From NCBI RefSeq assembly GCF_963678865.1, contig NZ_OY787459.1, forward strand, positions 3,879,381-3,943,380: a DNA stretch of 64,000 bases, read 5' to 3'. The notes under the pieces are model-generated. The model ran no database searches and had not been told where the DNA came from. It saw only the letters and a list, made by a program, of their open reading frames with translations. This document shows positions 52,678 to 61,844 of this stretch, piece after piece. Numbering within the stretch: position 1 is the first letter of the stretch; each line of letters begins with the position of its first letter. Both the position numbers and the translations under genes were made by a program. This DNA comes from Maridesulfovibrio sp. (GTDB lineage Bacteria > Desulfobacterota > Desulfovibrionia > Desulfovibrionales > Desulfovibrionaceae).

Positions 52678-54336
52678 ATGAAAATAGCCTTGTTGCAGCT
52701 CAATCTTACCGTTGGCGACCTTGAAGGAAATGTAGAACTCATTTTGAATGGAGTGAAGAAGGCCGCAGAGTGTGGTGCCGGACTTTGTGTCACTTCCGAG
52801 TTGGCTTTGACCGGTTATCCCCCGAGGGATCTTCTTCTTAATGCTGATTTTGTTTCCCGTTGCCGTGAAGCTGTTTTCGATATTTCCCGGCGCATGCCTG
52901 AAGGAGTTGCCCTGCTGGCAGGTGGAGTGGATCTTAACCATGAAGGTATAGGCAATCCCTTGCGCAATGCCGCATGGCTTATTGAGCGTGGCGCAGTCCC
53001 CAAGATTTTTTACAAGTGGCTGCTGCCTACATATGATGTTTTCGATGAACAACGTTACTTTGAGCCTGCTGAAGACGTTAATTTTTTTGAATTTGGCGGT
53101 TTAAAGGTCGGCGTGACTATCTGCGAAGACGTCTGGAATGATCGTGAAAACCATAGCGGGAAACGTTACGGCAGCAATCCTATCCCGGAAATTATGGAAA
53201 GAAAACCGGATGTGCTGGTCAACCTTTCCGCTTCCCCTTTCAGTATCGGCAAACAGAGAGTGCGCGAAAAACTTCTTGGTGATATTGCCGCAAAGTACAA
53301 AGTTCCCGTTTTTTACGCTAATCAGGTGGGCGGTAATGATGATCTGGTCTTTGACGGACGCAGCTGTGTTTTTTCCGCAGAAGGAAAGCTGGTGGCCAGA
53401 GGACATGGATTCAAGGAAGATGTGGTTATTGTCGAGTCCGGATGTGCGTCTTGTCCGGCTGGGCGTATTGAAGAAGATGATTTTTGTGAAGAAGCTGAAG
53501 CATGGCAGGCCATGGTGCTCGGCCTGCGGGATTATTTGGGCAAGACCGGATTCAGCAAGGTTGTGCTGGGGCTTTCCGGGGGAATTGATTCGGCCCTGAC
53601 TGCAGCGGTGGCAGCCGAGGCCCTCGGGCCGGAAAATGTCACCGGGGTGCTCATGCCTTCCCCGTATTCCAGTAAGGGAAGTGTGGATGATTCCCTCAAG
53701 CTGGTAAAGAACATAGGCATCAACTGCACCACTATCCCCATTGAAAAGCTCATGGGACAGTTTGAAGAGGCTCTTGCTCCTACTTTTGAGGGGCTGCCCG
53801 CCAATGTTACTGAAGAGAACATCCAGTCCCGTATTCGCGGCAATCTTGTCATGGCGATCTCAAACAAAATGGGAGCGTTGCTGGTAACCACCGGAAATAA
53901 AAGTGAATTGGCCGTGGGGTACTGTACTATTTACGGTGATATGGCCGGAGGATTGGCTGTTATTTCCGATCTTTACAAGACCCTTGTCTTCCGGCTCTGT
54001 CTCTGGCTGAATGAACAGGGGCGTGGAGAAATTATTCCTGTCGCCATAATCGAGAAGCCGCCGTCCGCAGAACTTCGTCCCGGCCAGAAGGACGAAGACT
54101 CCCTGCCTCCCTATGATGTTCTTGACCGCATCATAGAACTGCGTGTTGAGGGACACAAAGCGGAGAGTGAAATTATCGCCGAGACCGGGTTTGATCCTGA
54201 AACCGTGCAGCATGTTCTGCGTTTGATCAGGATTTCAGAATTCAAGCGTAAGCAGGCCGCTCCGGGGCTTAAAATCACCTCCCGGGCTTTTGGTACCGGT
54301 TGGCGGATGCCTATTGCCTGTCGTTTTACCGGCTAG
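52678..54336 (+). CDS. nadE: Glutamine-dependent NAD+ synthetase
   Basis: A 552-residue two-domain enzyme. Residues ~1-260 are a nitrilase-like glutaminase with Glu in VTSELALTGYPPRDLL, Lys in FYKWLLPTYDVF and Cys in VGVTICEDVWND. Residues ~285-552 are the synthetase with the ATP P-loop VLGLSGGIDSALTAA and the TTGNKSELAVGYCTIYGDMAGG motif. It amidates deamido-NAD. Monocistronic, with a terminator behind. Confidence 0.96.
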   Translation: MKIALLQLNLTVGDLEGNVELILNGVKKAAECGAGLCVTSELALTGYPPRDLLLNADFVSRCREAVFDISRRMPEGVALLAGGVDLNHEGIGNPLRNAAWLIERGAVPKIFYKWLLPTYDVFDEQRYFEPAEDVNFFEFGGLKVGVTICEDVWNDRENHSGKRYGSNPIPEIMERKPDVLVNLSASPFSIGKQRVREKLLGDIAAKYKVPVFYANQVGGNDDLVFDGRSCVFSAEGKLVARGHGFKEDVVIVESGCASCPAGRIEEDDFCEEAEAWQAMVLGLRDYLGKTGFSKVVLGLSGGIDSALTAAVAAEALGPENVTGVLMPSPYSSKGSVDDSLKLVKNIGINCTTIPIEKLMGQFEEALAPTFEGLPANVTEENIQSRIRGNLVMAISNKMGALLVTTGNKSELAVGYCTIYGDMAGGLAVISDLYKTLVFRLCLWLNEQGRGEIIPVAIIEKPPSAELRPGQKDEDSLPPYDVLDRIIELRVEGHKAESEIIAETGFDPETVQHVLRLIRISEFKRKQAAPGLKITSRAFGTGWRMPIACRFTG

Positions 54337-54380
54337 AAATTGTCAGGCAGGCGGCGGGATTCCTATTGACTGTCAGATTC

Positions 54381-54421
54381 AGCCCATCAAGTTCATATTC
54401 GCGGATTTGATGGGCTTTTTC
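54381..54421 (+). terminator. Terminator after nadE
   Basis: AGCCCATCAA (54381-54390) and TTGATGGGCT (54407-54416) form a ten-bp perfect stem followed by five T; it just reaches the convergent HDOD gene. Confidence 0.88.
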
Positions 54422-55646
54422 ATACTTCATCGGTAGCGTCTTCCATCATTTCTGCACATATCTGCAGCCATTCCGGAAGCTTGGCGCTAAAGTTGTTCTG
54501 CTCCAGCCAGTCTGCTGAAAGCAGGTGCGGGGTGTAATCGTTATTGCTGACCCTGAGTTCATGATCAAATGAGTTGGCTACGTGAACAGCCACAGCAGGG
54601 CTTAAATCTATACTTCCAAGCCGTTGCGGTTTGTGGTGGCAGTAGATGGCCTCAATCACGTCTTCATCAAATCCCCATATGGCCAGCAGGTAGGCCCCTA
54701 CCTCTGCGTGGGTAAAACCGAGAATATCCTTTTCCGCTTCCTGAACGGTAATATCGGTTTCTTGCACTATGCTCAGGATGGTGGAGTACTCTTCGGTGTA
54801 GGACGTGGAGAGCACCAGTTTGCCGATGTCGTGCAGGAATCCGGCCAGGAATGTGTGTTCGGCCAGTTCGTTGCTACCGCCTTCGGCTTTAATAATGGCT
54901 CGGGCCATAAGTGCCGTGTACTGGCAGTGGCGTCCCAGTTTTTCAATTGAAAAATCTATTTTTTTCGATTCCCTGAGGTTGAAAAGGTGTATACCGAGGA
55001 CCAGCCCTTTAAGATTGTCCAGCCCCAGCAGGGTCACTGCCTGTTCCGGGTTGGTTACTCTGGAATAAAGCCCGAAGAATGGTGAGTTCACCAGCTTAAG
55101 CAGTCCGGCGGTCATACTCATATCTTCTCCGATAAGCTTGCCGATATTGCTGATCATCACATCGTCTTTGCTTAACTCCCGCTCCAGTTGTACGAAAAGG
55201 TCCGGCATGGTGGGCAGTTCTTCAATGGATGCAATGCCTTTTGCTGCCCGTTCGTTAAGAAATACGTGTTTCAAGCGCAGGCCTTTCTTGATTTTACCCA
55301 GCAGTTCCGATTCGGTATACGGTTTGGTGATGAACTGGTGGGCATATTTGACAAATTTCAGGCAGTTTTCGGAGTTGATTGATTCTGAAATGATGAACCG
55401 TATGCTTCCCGGTTGGCGGTTTTTAATTTCTTCCAGAAGCTCGTCGTCTTTAAAACCGTCAATTTTAAAGTCCATGGCAATGATGTCAAAAGGGCGGGTT
55501 CTGAGCAGATCCATAATTTCTTCTTTGGTGGAAGCATAATAAACCTGCCAGCGCTTTTTCATGGAGGCCATGCTTTTATCAAGCGCTTCAAGCTGTGCTG
55601 TGTCACGATCAATAAACAAGATATTTTTTGAGTAGCCCATTGTCAT
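54420..55646 (-). CDS. Response regulator with HDOD output domain
   Basis: A 408-residue protein with an N-terminal receiver (NILFIDRDTAQLEALDKSM, phosphoacceptor Asp in DIIAMDFKIDG) and an HDOD domain from about residue 145 to 350 (LPTMPDLFVQLE, MTAGLLKLVNSPFFG, AGFLHDIGKLVLS). HDOD proteins take part in regulation of signalling and motility but usually have no enzymatic activity; here the H-D of HDIGK is retained. No kinase is adjacent in the same operon. Confidence 0.88.
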   Translation of the reverse strand: MTMGYSKNILFIDRDTAQLEALDKSMASMKKRWQVYYASTKEEIMDLLRTRPFDIIAMDFKIDGFKDDELLEEIKNRQPGSIRFIISESINSENCLKFVKYAHQFITKPYTESELLGKIKKGLRLKHVFLNERAAKGIASIEELPTMPDLFVQLERELSKDDVMISNIGKLIGEDMSMTAGLLKLVNSPFFGLYSRVTNPEQAVTLLGLDNLKGLVLGIHLFNLRESKKIDFSIEKLGRHCQYTALMARAIIKAEGGSNELAEHTFLAGFLHDIGKLVLSTSYTEEYSTILSIVQETDITVQEAEKDILGFTHAEVGAYLLAIWGFDEDVIEAIYCHHKPQRLGSIDLSPAVAVHVANSFDHELRVSNNDYTPHLLSADWLEQNNFSAKLPEWLQICAEMMEDATDEV

Positions 55647-55742
55647 CTCCGGAAATATGAAATGTATTTGAAAGTGAAGTGGATTGTCCCTTTTTTTTAT
55701 AATTTCAGCGTATCACGGTAAATTGTTTTTTGAAAATAAAAA

Positions 55743-55782
55743 CCCCGTTTCGGATTGCCTTTACAGCATACCTGAAACGGGG
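55743..55782 (-). terminator. Terminator of the glycosyltransferase-PAP2 operon
   Basis: On the - strand CCCCGTTTCAGG (55771-55782) pairs with CCGAAACGGGG (55743-55753), followed by TTTTTATTTTC. Confidence 0.88.
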
Positions 55783-55807
55783 ATTTGTTGTGTATTGATG
55801 TGTTGAG

Positions 55808-57445
55808 CTATTTTTTTATCAGCAGGTAAGGACGGTCAGAGATAAATTGCTCATGGACCACGGTGATGTCTTCAGGACGGTTCTCCCAGCGGTCATAATA
55901 TTTTTTCTGCATAACCAGAATGACGTTGTCTTTTTCTGCAAGGATTTTTTCTATTTCAGCAAGGTCGCTGGTCTCGTGTATATTGGTTCCGGCATAGTAT
56001 GAAAAAATACCGGAATATATTTTGTGGGCCAGCGGATAACTGCCTTCAGCAACGTATTCCTTCATTATTTCGCCTGTCTGACGGGGGCTCATTAGCGGAT
56101 CAAGAGAGGGCAGGGTCTGCAGGGCCAACGGTTGCAGCCAGATGACCATGGCTGCGGTCATGACCAGAAGCCCCTTATAGGCGCCGCATTCTTTGACCTT
56201 GAGCAGGGCCAAGCCGGCCAGTCCCATGATCAGTACGGTAAAGGAAAGTCCCTGCAAGGTGATGTCGAAAGGAATAAGAACTTCTGCAAAAGGTGCGCCC
56301 ACTGCGAGAAGTAGGTAAAATCCGGCTATGGCGGTCCAGAGTCTTTTGGAGTTGAGGACCGGCTCCTGTCCGTCTTCACCCAGCAGGCCGCGTGCGGTCA
56401 GCATGGCAAGGGGGGCGAAAAGCGGCAGGATGTAGATAAGTACCTTGATGCTCAAGCAGGTGAGCAGCACAAAACCGCTGATGAACATGATCCATGCCCA
56501 GTCGCGACCTTCATTGAGATTCTTTTTACGGTCGGCGGTAACAGCCTTCCAGTGCTTGATGCTGAAGATCTTTTTTACAGGCGCGGCAAAGATGGCCAAA
56601 GTCCACGGCAGCCATGCCAGCGGGAAAGCGATAAGATAGTATTGGAAAGGTTCCTCGTGATGAAAGGAACTGACCGCGCGCTGGTAGATCTGTTTGTAAA
56701 AGATATTGTGGATGAAAGAAGAACCGTCGACGATAAGTGCGCCTACGACCCATGCTGCAAGTATTGCCAGCAGGATACCCAGTCCTTTAAGCAGATTTTT
56801 GTCACGCAGGAGTTTGAGTTTACCTTTCCAGATCAGGAAACAGGCTGCTGTGAGCAGAGGGAAAATCAGGCCCAGCGGTCCCTTGGTAAGGGTGGCGATA
56901 CCCATGAATCCGAAGGCCCGTAGAAAATGTTTTCCAGATTCCCTGTCTCGGAATCCCTTGAATAAGCAGATATTGGCCCAGAGGATGAATCCGCCGAAGA
57001 GCAGGTCCATACGTGAATAATGGGCAATGCCGATAAAAAAGATATTGCTCAGCAGTACCAGTCCGGCGGCGAGTGAAGTCTTACGTCCACAGCCGAGGGT
57101 GCGGGCAAAACTTACCGTGGAAAAAAGGAAAAATGCTGCCGAAAGAGCTGATCCGAGGAAGAAGATGCTGCTTCCCTCTGCCGGGGTCAGGGTGTCTATA
57201 AGTGACAGGAACCAGAAATATACCGGCGGTTTGTCCGGGTAGGCTACACCATTAAGGTACATGACCAGCCAGTGTCCGGCATCCTTCATCTGATAGTATA
57301 CATCGGCGTAGCGGACTTCATCGGAAAACCAGAGGGACCGGTAGTCCATGGTGAAGATGGATTGCAAAAAGAGAATGAACAGGACGCTCAGCCATGGGTT
57401 GGCTTCCATAATGTCCCATATGAATGGTCTTTTTTCATAGCGCAT
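55808..57445 (-). CDS. ArnT/PMT-like (GT39) membrane glycosyltransferase
   Basis: A 545-residue integral membrane protein with about a dozen hydrophobic helices. The first periplasmic loop holds LWFSDEVRYADVYYQM, with the Asp-Glu pair catalytic in ArnT-like enzymes, and YPDKPPVYFWFL, a second family motif. Such enzymes move lipid-linked sugars onto lipid A or proteins at the outer face of the cytoplasmic membrane. Four bases separate it from the PAP2 gene, suggesting cooperation in envelope lipid modification. Confidence 0.87.
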   Translation of the reverse strand: MRYEKRPFIWDIMEANPWLSVLFILFLQSIFTMDYRSLWFSDEVRYADVYYQMKDAGHWLVMYLNGVAYPDKPPVYFWFLSLIDTLTPAEGSSIFFLGSALSAAFFLFSTVSFARTLGCGRKTSLAAGLVLLSNIFFIGIAHYSRMDLLFGGFILWANICLFKGFRDRESGKHFLRAFGFMGIATLTKGPLGLIFPLLTAACFLIWKGKLKLLRDKNLLKGLGILLAILAAWVVGALIVDGSSFIHNIFYKQIYQRAVSSFHHEEPFQYYLIAFPLAWLPWTLAIFAAPVKKIFSIKHWKAVTADRKKNLNEGRDWAWIMFISGFVLLTCLSIKVLIYILPLFAPLAMLTARGLLGEDGQEPVLNSKRLWTAIAGFYLLLAVGAPFAEVLIPFDITLQGLSFTVLIMGLAGLALLKVKECGAYKGLLVMTAAMVIWLQPLALQTLPSLDPLMSPRQTGEIMKEYVAEGSYPLAHKIYSGIFSYYAGTNIHETSDLAEIEKILAEKDNVILVMQKKYYDRWENRPEDITVVHEQFISDRPYLLIKK

Positions 57446-57448
57446 AGG

Positions 57449-58075
57449 CTAGTCCTCTTTGGAAAAAAGGTGAATGGCGAATCCGGCCACAGATCCCAGC
57501 ATCCAGCCGCAGAAAACGTCACTGGGATGGTGCCAATTCAAATAGATACGGCTGAAGGCCACGGCTGCGGCAAAAATGCCCAGCCCAATAGTCAGCAGCA
57601 GGTTTCGGTAACGCAGTATGAGGGGCAGGCTGGCCCCGTAAATCTCACATGTATGGCCCGAAGGCATGGAATGGTAAACTCCCTTGGTGGAAAAAGGCTC
57701 GAAAAAAGGGCCTTCACCGGGGCGGGGTTTACCTATTGCGATCTTCAGGAAACGCACGGTTATCAGGCTTACCGCCAGTTGGACACCCAGAAAGACAAGG
57801 GCGAAACGTAATTTGGACTTGTCGGTTTTGCGCTGTTTTATGCCCATGACCAGAAACCAGAGATAGATTGGGTAAAAACAGGCATTACCCCAGTCGGTCA
57901 TAATCCGGGCAAGTGATTTCATATCCGGATGGGCCTGTGCATGGGCCTTGAAAAAGGCCAGTACTTCCGCTTCGCTCCCGAAGTTGAAATAAAGTGTCGC
58001 GAATATGATCATCAGGGGCAGGGAGCCCAGAAAATAATGGCAGAGGGTCAGGTTTCTATGAATGAACGAATTCAA
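57449..58075 (-). CDS. PAP2-family membrane phosphatase
   Basis: A 208-residue phosphatase with about five membrane helices and the PAP2 motifs: KIAIGKPRPGEGPFF (Lys-x6-Arg-Pro), SMPSGHTCEIYG (P-S-G-H) and SRIYLNWHHPSDVFCGW (Ser-Arg-x5-His-x3-Asp). The active site faces the periplasm. Likely removes phosphate from a polyprenyl or lipid phosphate for the linked GT39 enzyme, as in comparable operons. Confidence 0.9.
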   Translation of the reverse strand: MNSFIHRNLTLCHYFLGSLPLMIIFATLYFNFGSEAEVLAFFKAHAQAHPDMKSLARIMTDWGNACFYPIYLWFLVMGIKQRKTDKSKLRFALVFLGVQLAVSLITVRFLKIAIGKPRPGEGPFFEPFSTKGVYHSMPSGHTCEIYGASLPLILRYRNLLLTIGLGIFAAAVAFSRIYLNWHHPSDVFCGWMLGSVAGFAIHLFSKED

Positions 58076-58079
58076 TTAC

Positions 58080-58310
58080 CTACTCCCCGTCATCACCGGA
58101 ATTTTCCTCTTTGGGAGGCCTGTCTTCCGGGTGCTTGTCCGTGGTGAATTTGTACCATGTTTCCTTATCCGTATTCAATTCTTCAAGTACTTCGGAAAGA
58201 TTTTTACCTTCCTTTTTCCAGTACTTGTATTCGTGATCCGGACAGGAAAAGGGGATAACCAGTGTGCCGTCTTCCATAAGGTAGGGCATGTCTTGCTTAT
58301 TATCACTCAT
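58080..58310 (-). CDS. Small hydrophilic protein of unknown function
   Basis: A 76-residue protein five bases upstream of the PAP2 gene, so the first gene of that operon. It is acidic, with MPYLMEDGTLVIPFSCPDHEYKYWKKEG in the middle and a disordered charged tail. I do not recognise it. ATG 58310 is preferred over a GTG two codons upstream; neither has a clear ribosome site. Confidence 0.6.
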   Translation of the reverse strand: MSDNKQDMPYLMEDGTLVIPFSCPDHEYKYWKKEGKNLSEVLEELNTDKETWYKFTTDKHPEDRPPKEENSGDDGE

Positions 58311-58466
58311 GGGCACGGTTTACACGCTGACGGGGGAGGATTCAAGGGATTCTTTGATGGATTTTTTTAAAAGGAGTGAGACATAATCAGGTGAATTTGC
58401 CATAAAAAAATGATTCAGGTAGTCAGTCTATATGCATAAAACATTACATTCTATGCCAGACAGCTT

Positions 58467-59774
58467 ATGCGGGAATATGTTTTGGAATACAATTTGATTA
58501 AAAGTCTTGATGATATTGAATATGGAGCAACTCTCCTGATTTACGGAACAGGGGAAGCTGCGCAGGAATTGTTTGTAGCATTAAGGAAAAAGAGACCTGA
58601 TGTTACTATTGAATGTTTTATGGATAGTTACAAATATTCAGGTGATATTTGTTCGGTTCCGATAGTTAATGTATCTGAAATAGGGCGTTTCAGTGCATGT
58701 AAGGTTGTTATTGCATCTATGTATTATGAGGAAATAGCAGCAGAACTTGAAGCCAGAGGCTGCATTGATTATTTTGTTTTTTCAAAAAGAGATCATTCTG
58801 CTCATATTGTTAACGATTTTATTATGATAGACAGGCATAAAATGCTTATGCTTCGAGAGACTCCAAGTCTGGAAATGGAAGGTGTATTTTATATTTTCAA
58901 TCTTGGTCCCGGGGTAGATGCTGAGAAAAGGTTAATAAATTTTTTAGGCTGTGAAGATATTCCCTGTGGCGGCCATGCTTTTTTAACTGTTCTTGATTAT
59001 GATTATGAGGCTGTTTTCAGCAGGATTAATCATCGCAGATATAATAGATTCTGCCTAATCGACTATGATGGAAGTGATTCCCAGCTTATCGGCCTGACCG
59101 AATATATAACAAATTTTTTGGATAAACAGGTTTTAATTTATAAACGTCCTTATCCTCAGCGAAATTTTTCAGTTGTTGAGGGGAAAAAGCTCTTATTCCT
59201 TGAAATATGTAAAAATGCACTTTCCAGTTCAGTTGAAATAATTAAGCAGGTAGCTGATAAATACAGAGACTACCGGGTTCTTTTTATGAAGCAGCGCAAT
59301 TTTGGGGACGTATGTGATCCTGTTTTTGAAAGTTATACCAAGTTTGCTATTGTTCGAAATCCTTACCAAAGGCTGTCTTCTGTTTATTCCCATATAATGC
59401 GGGAGGCGCCGAACGCTTTTCTTTATCCTGTTTTAAAAAAATCCATTCCGAATTTTGACTTTGAGTCATTTTGTAAATTTGTCGCAAAATGCCCGGATGA
59501 ATTCGCTGATGTGCATTTTAAATCCCAGACTGCCCATCTGACCCTTCCTAACGGATTAGCCAGTGATTTCAATCTGCTGCGTATGGAAAATTACGCCGAT
59601 GATATTAAGAGTTTTTTTGCTTCAATAGGCGAGGATATTGAAGTTCTCCACAAGAATAGATCCCGGCCTAACAAGGTTGATTACATCAAGGATTATTATA
59701 CCCCAGAGTTGATTCAGCTTGTTAATGAGAGGTATAAGGATGATTTTATAAATTTCGGGTATGACTTTTTGTAG
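58467..59774 (+). CDS. Putative family-2 sulfotransferase with N-terminal nucleotide-binding-like domain
   Basis: A 435-residue protein. Residues ~18-105 look like a small Rossmann unit (TLLIYGTGEAAQELFVALRKK), as in PglD-like or sugar-modifying proteins. The C-terminal half resembles sulfotransferase family 2: a PAPS 5'-binding segment EICKNALSSSVEII (residues ~246-259) and the 3'-phosphate motif FAIVRNPYQRLSSVYSH (~293-309), followed by FESFCKFVAKC and HKNRSRPNKVDYI. The gene is notably AT-rich compared with its neighbours, suggesting recent gain. Likely substrate is a surface glycan. Confidence 0.75.
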   Translation: MREYVLEYNLIKSLDDIEYGATLLIYGTGEAAQELFVALRKKRPDVTIECFMDSYKYSGDICSVPIVNVSEIGRFSACKVVIASMYYEEIAAELEARGCIDYFVFSKRDHSAHIVNDFIMIDRHKMLMLRETPSLEMEGVFYIFNLGPGVDAEKRLINFLGCEDIPCGGHAFLTVLDYDYEAVFSRINHRRYNRFCLIDYDGSDSQLIGLTEYITNFLDKQVLIYKRPYPQRNFSVVEGKKLLFLEICKNALSSSVEIIKQVADKYRDYRVLFMKQRNFGDVCDPVFESYTKFAIVRNPYQRLSSVYSHIMREAPNAFLYPVLKKSIPNFDFESFCKFVAKCPDEFADVHFKSQTAHLTLPNGLASDFNLLRMENYADDIKSFFASIGEDIEVLHKNRSRPNKVDYIKDYYTPELIQLVNERYKDDFINFGYDFL

Positions 59775-59797
59775 TAATTCTATGAATTTTAAAATTG

Positions 59798-59834
59798 AAA
59801 ATCCCCCGCAGCGGGCAGGTTCTGCGGGGGATTT
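59798..59834. terminator. Terminator between convergent genes
   Basis: AAATCCCCCGCAG pairs with CTGCGGGGGATTT around a ten-base loop between the sulfotransferase and Maf genes. T runs are weak on both sides. Confidence 0.7.
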
Positions 59835-59884
59835 CCAATGATGATGAATATATCTTACAGGATTTTATCGTCTGTTAGTTCCTT

Positions 59885-61735
59885 TCAGGCCGCCTTGCGG
59901 TTTCCGGTGAAGCAGATGGACCGGTCCATGTGGCGGACTTTGGTCAGTATTTTTTTGACTATCCTTTTGTATCGGGGCAGATCCTTGGGGGTATAGCTTG
60001 CCTGAGCCCTTGCCAGCCCAGCGATATCGAGAATTTCATTATACAGGTAGGGCATGTAGAGCAGATCCTGCCTGATGAAAAAGTATACATCATGGAGAGC
60101 CTTATGGATCTCATCCTGATTTTTCCCATGTTTGCGGAAAAGTTTTTCCAGCCTCTTGGTCACATGGTTAAGCGATGATGTCCACTTGGGACTGCGCGGT
60201 TCGAAATTGGGCAAAGGCCTAGGTGTGGAAGTCTTCTTCATGGCGTTCTCAAATGAATCCATGATTTCGGGAATGGCAGAGAGCAATCCCGCCTCGTTTA
60301 TTTTCTGCATATCCACATTGTGTGTGCCTTCAATTACAGCACAGCCGCCGTAGAGGTTGTAAAACGGTGTCTGGAGCTTTTTGATGTCATCTTCCATTTC
60401 CCGTTTTGATGTCACATACTGCACTGTTGAGCTGAGTTTTTCTCCATCAGCATTTTTCAGTTCTACCAGCATGGCCGGATTGTAGCTGTTGTTTCGTACT
60501 GCATTGGTGTTCTGGTGGCCGGGAGCATGGGAAGAGTCTCCCTTCCATGCGAAATCCTGACCCACGAGCAGAATATGCTTGAATCCGCACCAGTCAAGAA
60601 ATCTTGCCAACGTGATGCTGACGTTACTGCCTGCGTCAAAAATTTCTTCGTGGTTGCCAAGGACGAAGGTTCCGATTCCGCCCACGGTCCACATGGGAAT
60701 AGTCGGTCCGGGGTATGCTTCAAGCACTTTATGGTCCAGCTTGGAGGAGTAGATGAGCGGGATATCTTTGGCCCACTCGCGATCCAACTGCTTGTATACG
60801 TTGATCATAGAATCGTTATAGTCGATACCTACACAGAAATGGGGTTTGATGCCCACTTTTTGGACAGCGGGAAGACCCTGCAGCGAGGTGGTGAAGATGG
60901 CCTGCCCCGGATTCTTTGCCAGCTCGGGACCGAATTCAGCCAGTGACGGCCCTGCACCCAGAATTACCGCACCCATTCCGCGTCCTGACCCTTTGAGCGG
61001 GGTGATGCTTCCGTCTCCGAGGATGCGTGAAAAATTATCCAGCTCGTTGCCGACCATGACATCCTGCTTGAGTCTCAGGGTGTTCATTTCAGCCGAGAAG
61101 GATTCAAGTTTATTACGTATTATATTGGACCAGCGGGCATATTCCGGGCCGAGCTGCTGGCTTGCCATGTCTGATCGCAAATAAATTTTACCGTATACGA
61201 ATTGAAGGTCGAGGTCTTTAATGATACTCATCAAACTGTTTTCATCGACTGGACAAAAATGGAGCTTGCCGGCCTTCAGGAAAGGGCGGTAGTCAGTCTG
61301 CCCCAGGCAGGCGAGCAACATCTCGGGATTCGGCTCGACAACAATTACCTTGTGACTTTCCGGTGTATTCATCAGCACCTGATTAAGCCCGTAACCCACG
61401 TTGCAACCCACAATGATGGTGGCACTGGTATTTGGTTTTTCTTTTGCGGTCCAACTTTTATAAAGGGCATTGGGCGGTACGGTTTCGAACATTCCGTTAC
61501 CGTCTTCCATTTTCCAGTCTAGAATGTTCCACTTATTCTGGAAGAGTGAGTTTGTAAGCTGCTCTTCGTCAATATCCTGACTGCTCAGCCAGGAATAAAA
61601 GGGCGGGTTGTATGTTGAAAGTGCTTCGATGTTGTCTTTAAGAAAAGGATAGGCTGACATTTGTTCCGTCCTTGGCAGACTGTTTTTATTAGCTGTAGCT
61701 TGTTCCGGGTTCATTCCTTGCCCCGGCGTTTCCAA
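59885..61735 (-). CDS. Maf-like (DUF115/MptE-like) glycosylation protein
   Basis: A 616-residue protein of the motility accessory factor group. The central DUF115 region starts near residue 210 with GAVILGAGPSLAEFGPEL, then TSLQGLPAVQKVGIKPHFCVGIDY, VGGIGTFVLG and HILLVGQDFAWKGDSSHAPGH. In Campylobacter, Aeromonas and others Maf proteins transfer nonulosonic acids to flagellin; by analogy this one may glycosylate flagellin or other surface proteins. No nonulosonate synthesis genes are in the window. N-terminal ATGs at residues 8 and 26 are alternative starts. Confidence 0.85.
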   Translation of the reverse strand: METPGQGMNPEQATANKNSLPRTEQMSAYPFLKDNIEALSTYNPPFYSWLSSQDIDEEQLTNSLFQNKWNILDWKMEDGNGMFETVPPNALYKSWTAKEKPNTSATIIVGCNVGYGLNQVLMNTPESHKVIVVEPNPEMLLACLGQTDYRPFLKAGKLHFCPVDENSLMSIIKDLDLQFVYGKIYLRSDMASQQLGPEYARWSNIIRNKLESFSAEMNTLRLKQDVMVGNELDNFSRILGDGSITPLKGSGRGMGAVILGAGPSLAEFGPELAKNPGQAIFTTSLQGLPAVQKVGIKPHFCVGIDYNDSMINVYKQLDREWAKDIPLIYSSKLDHKVLEAYPGPTIPMWTVGGIGTFVLGNHEEIFDAGSNVSITLARFLDWCGFKHILLVGQDFAWKGDSSHAPGHQNTNAVRNNSYNPAMLVELKNADGEKLSSTVQYVTSKREMEDDIKKLQTPFYNLYGGCAVIEGTHNVDMQKINEAGLLSAIPEIMDSFENAMKKTSTPRPLPNFEPRSPKWTSSLNHVTKRLEKLFRKHGKNQDEIHKALHDVYFFIRQDLLYMPYLYNEILDIAGLARAQASYTPKDLPRYKRIVKKILTKVRHMDRSICFTGNRKAA

Positions 61736-61844
61736 CCAGGCTGATGATCTCTGCCCTGTATTTGCAAAATGGTTGCCAGAAACAAAAAGGACGTGGCCTG
61801 TTTTTCGTTTTCTTGTAGATAATTATTTGAAAGGATTAGATAAA

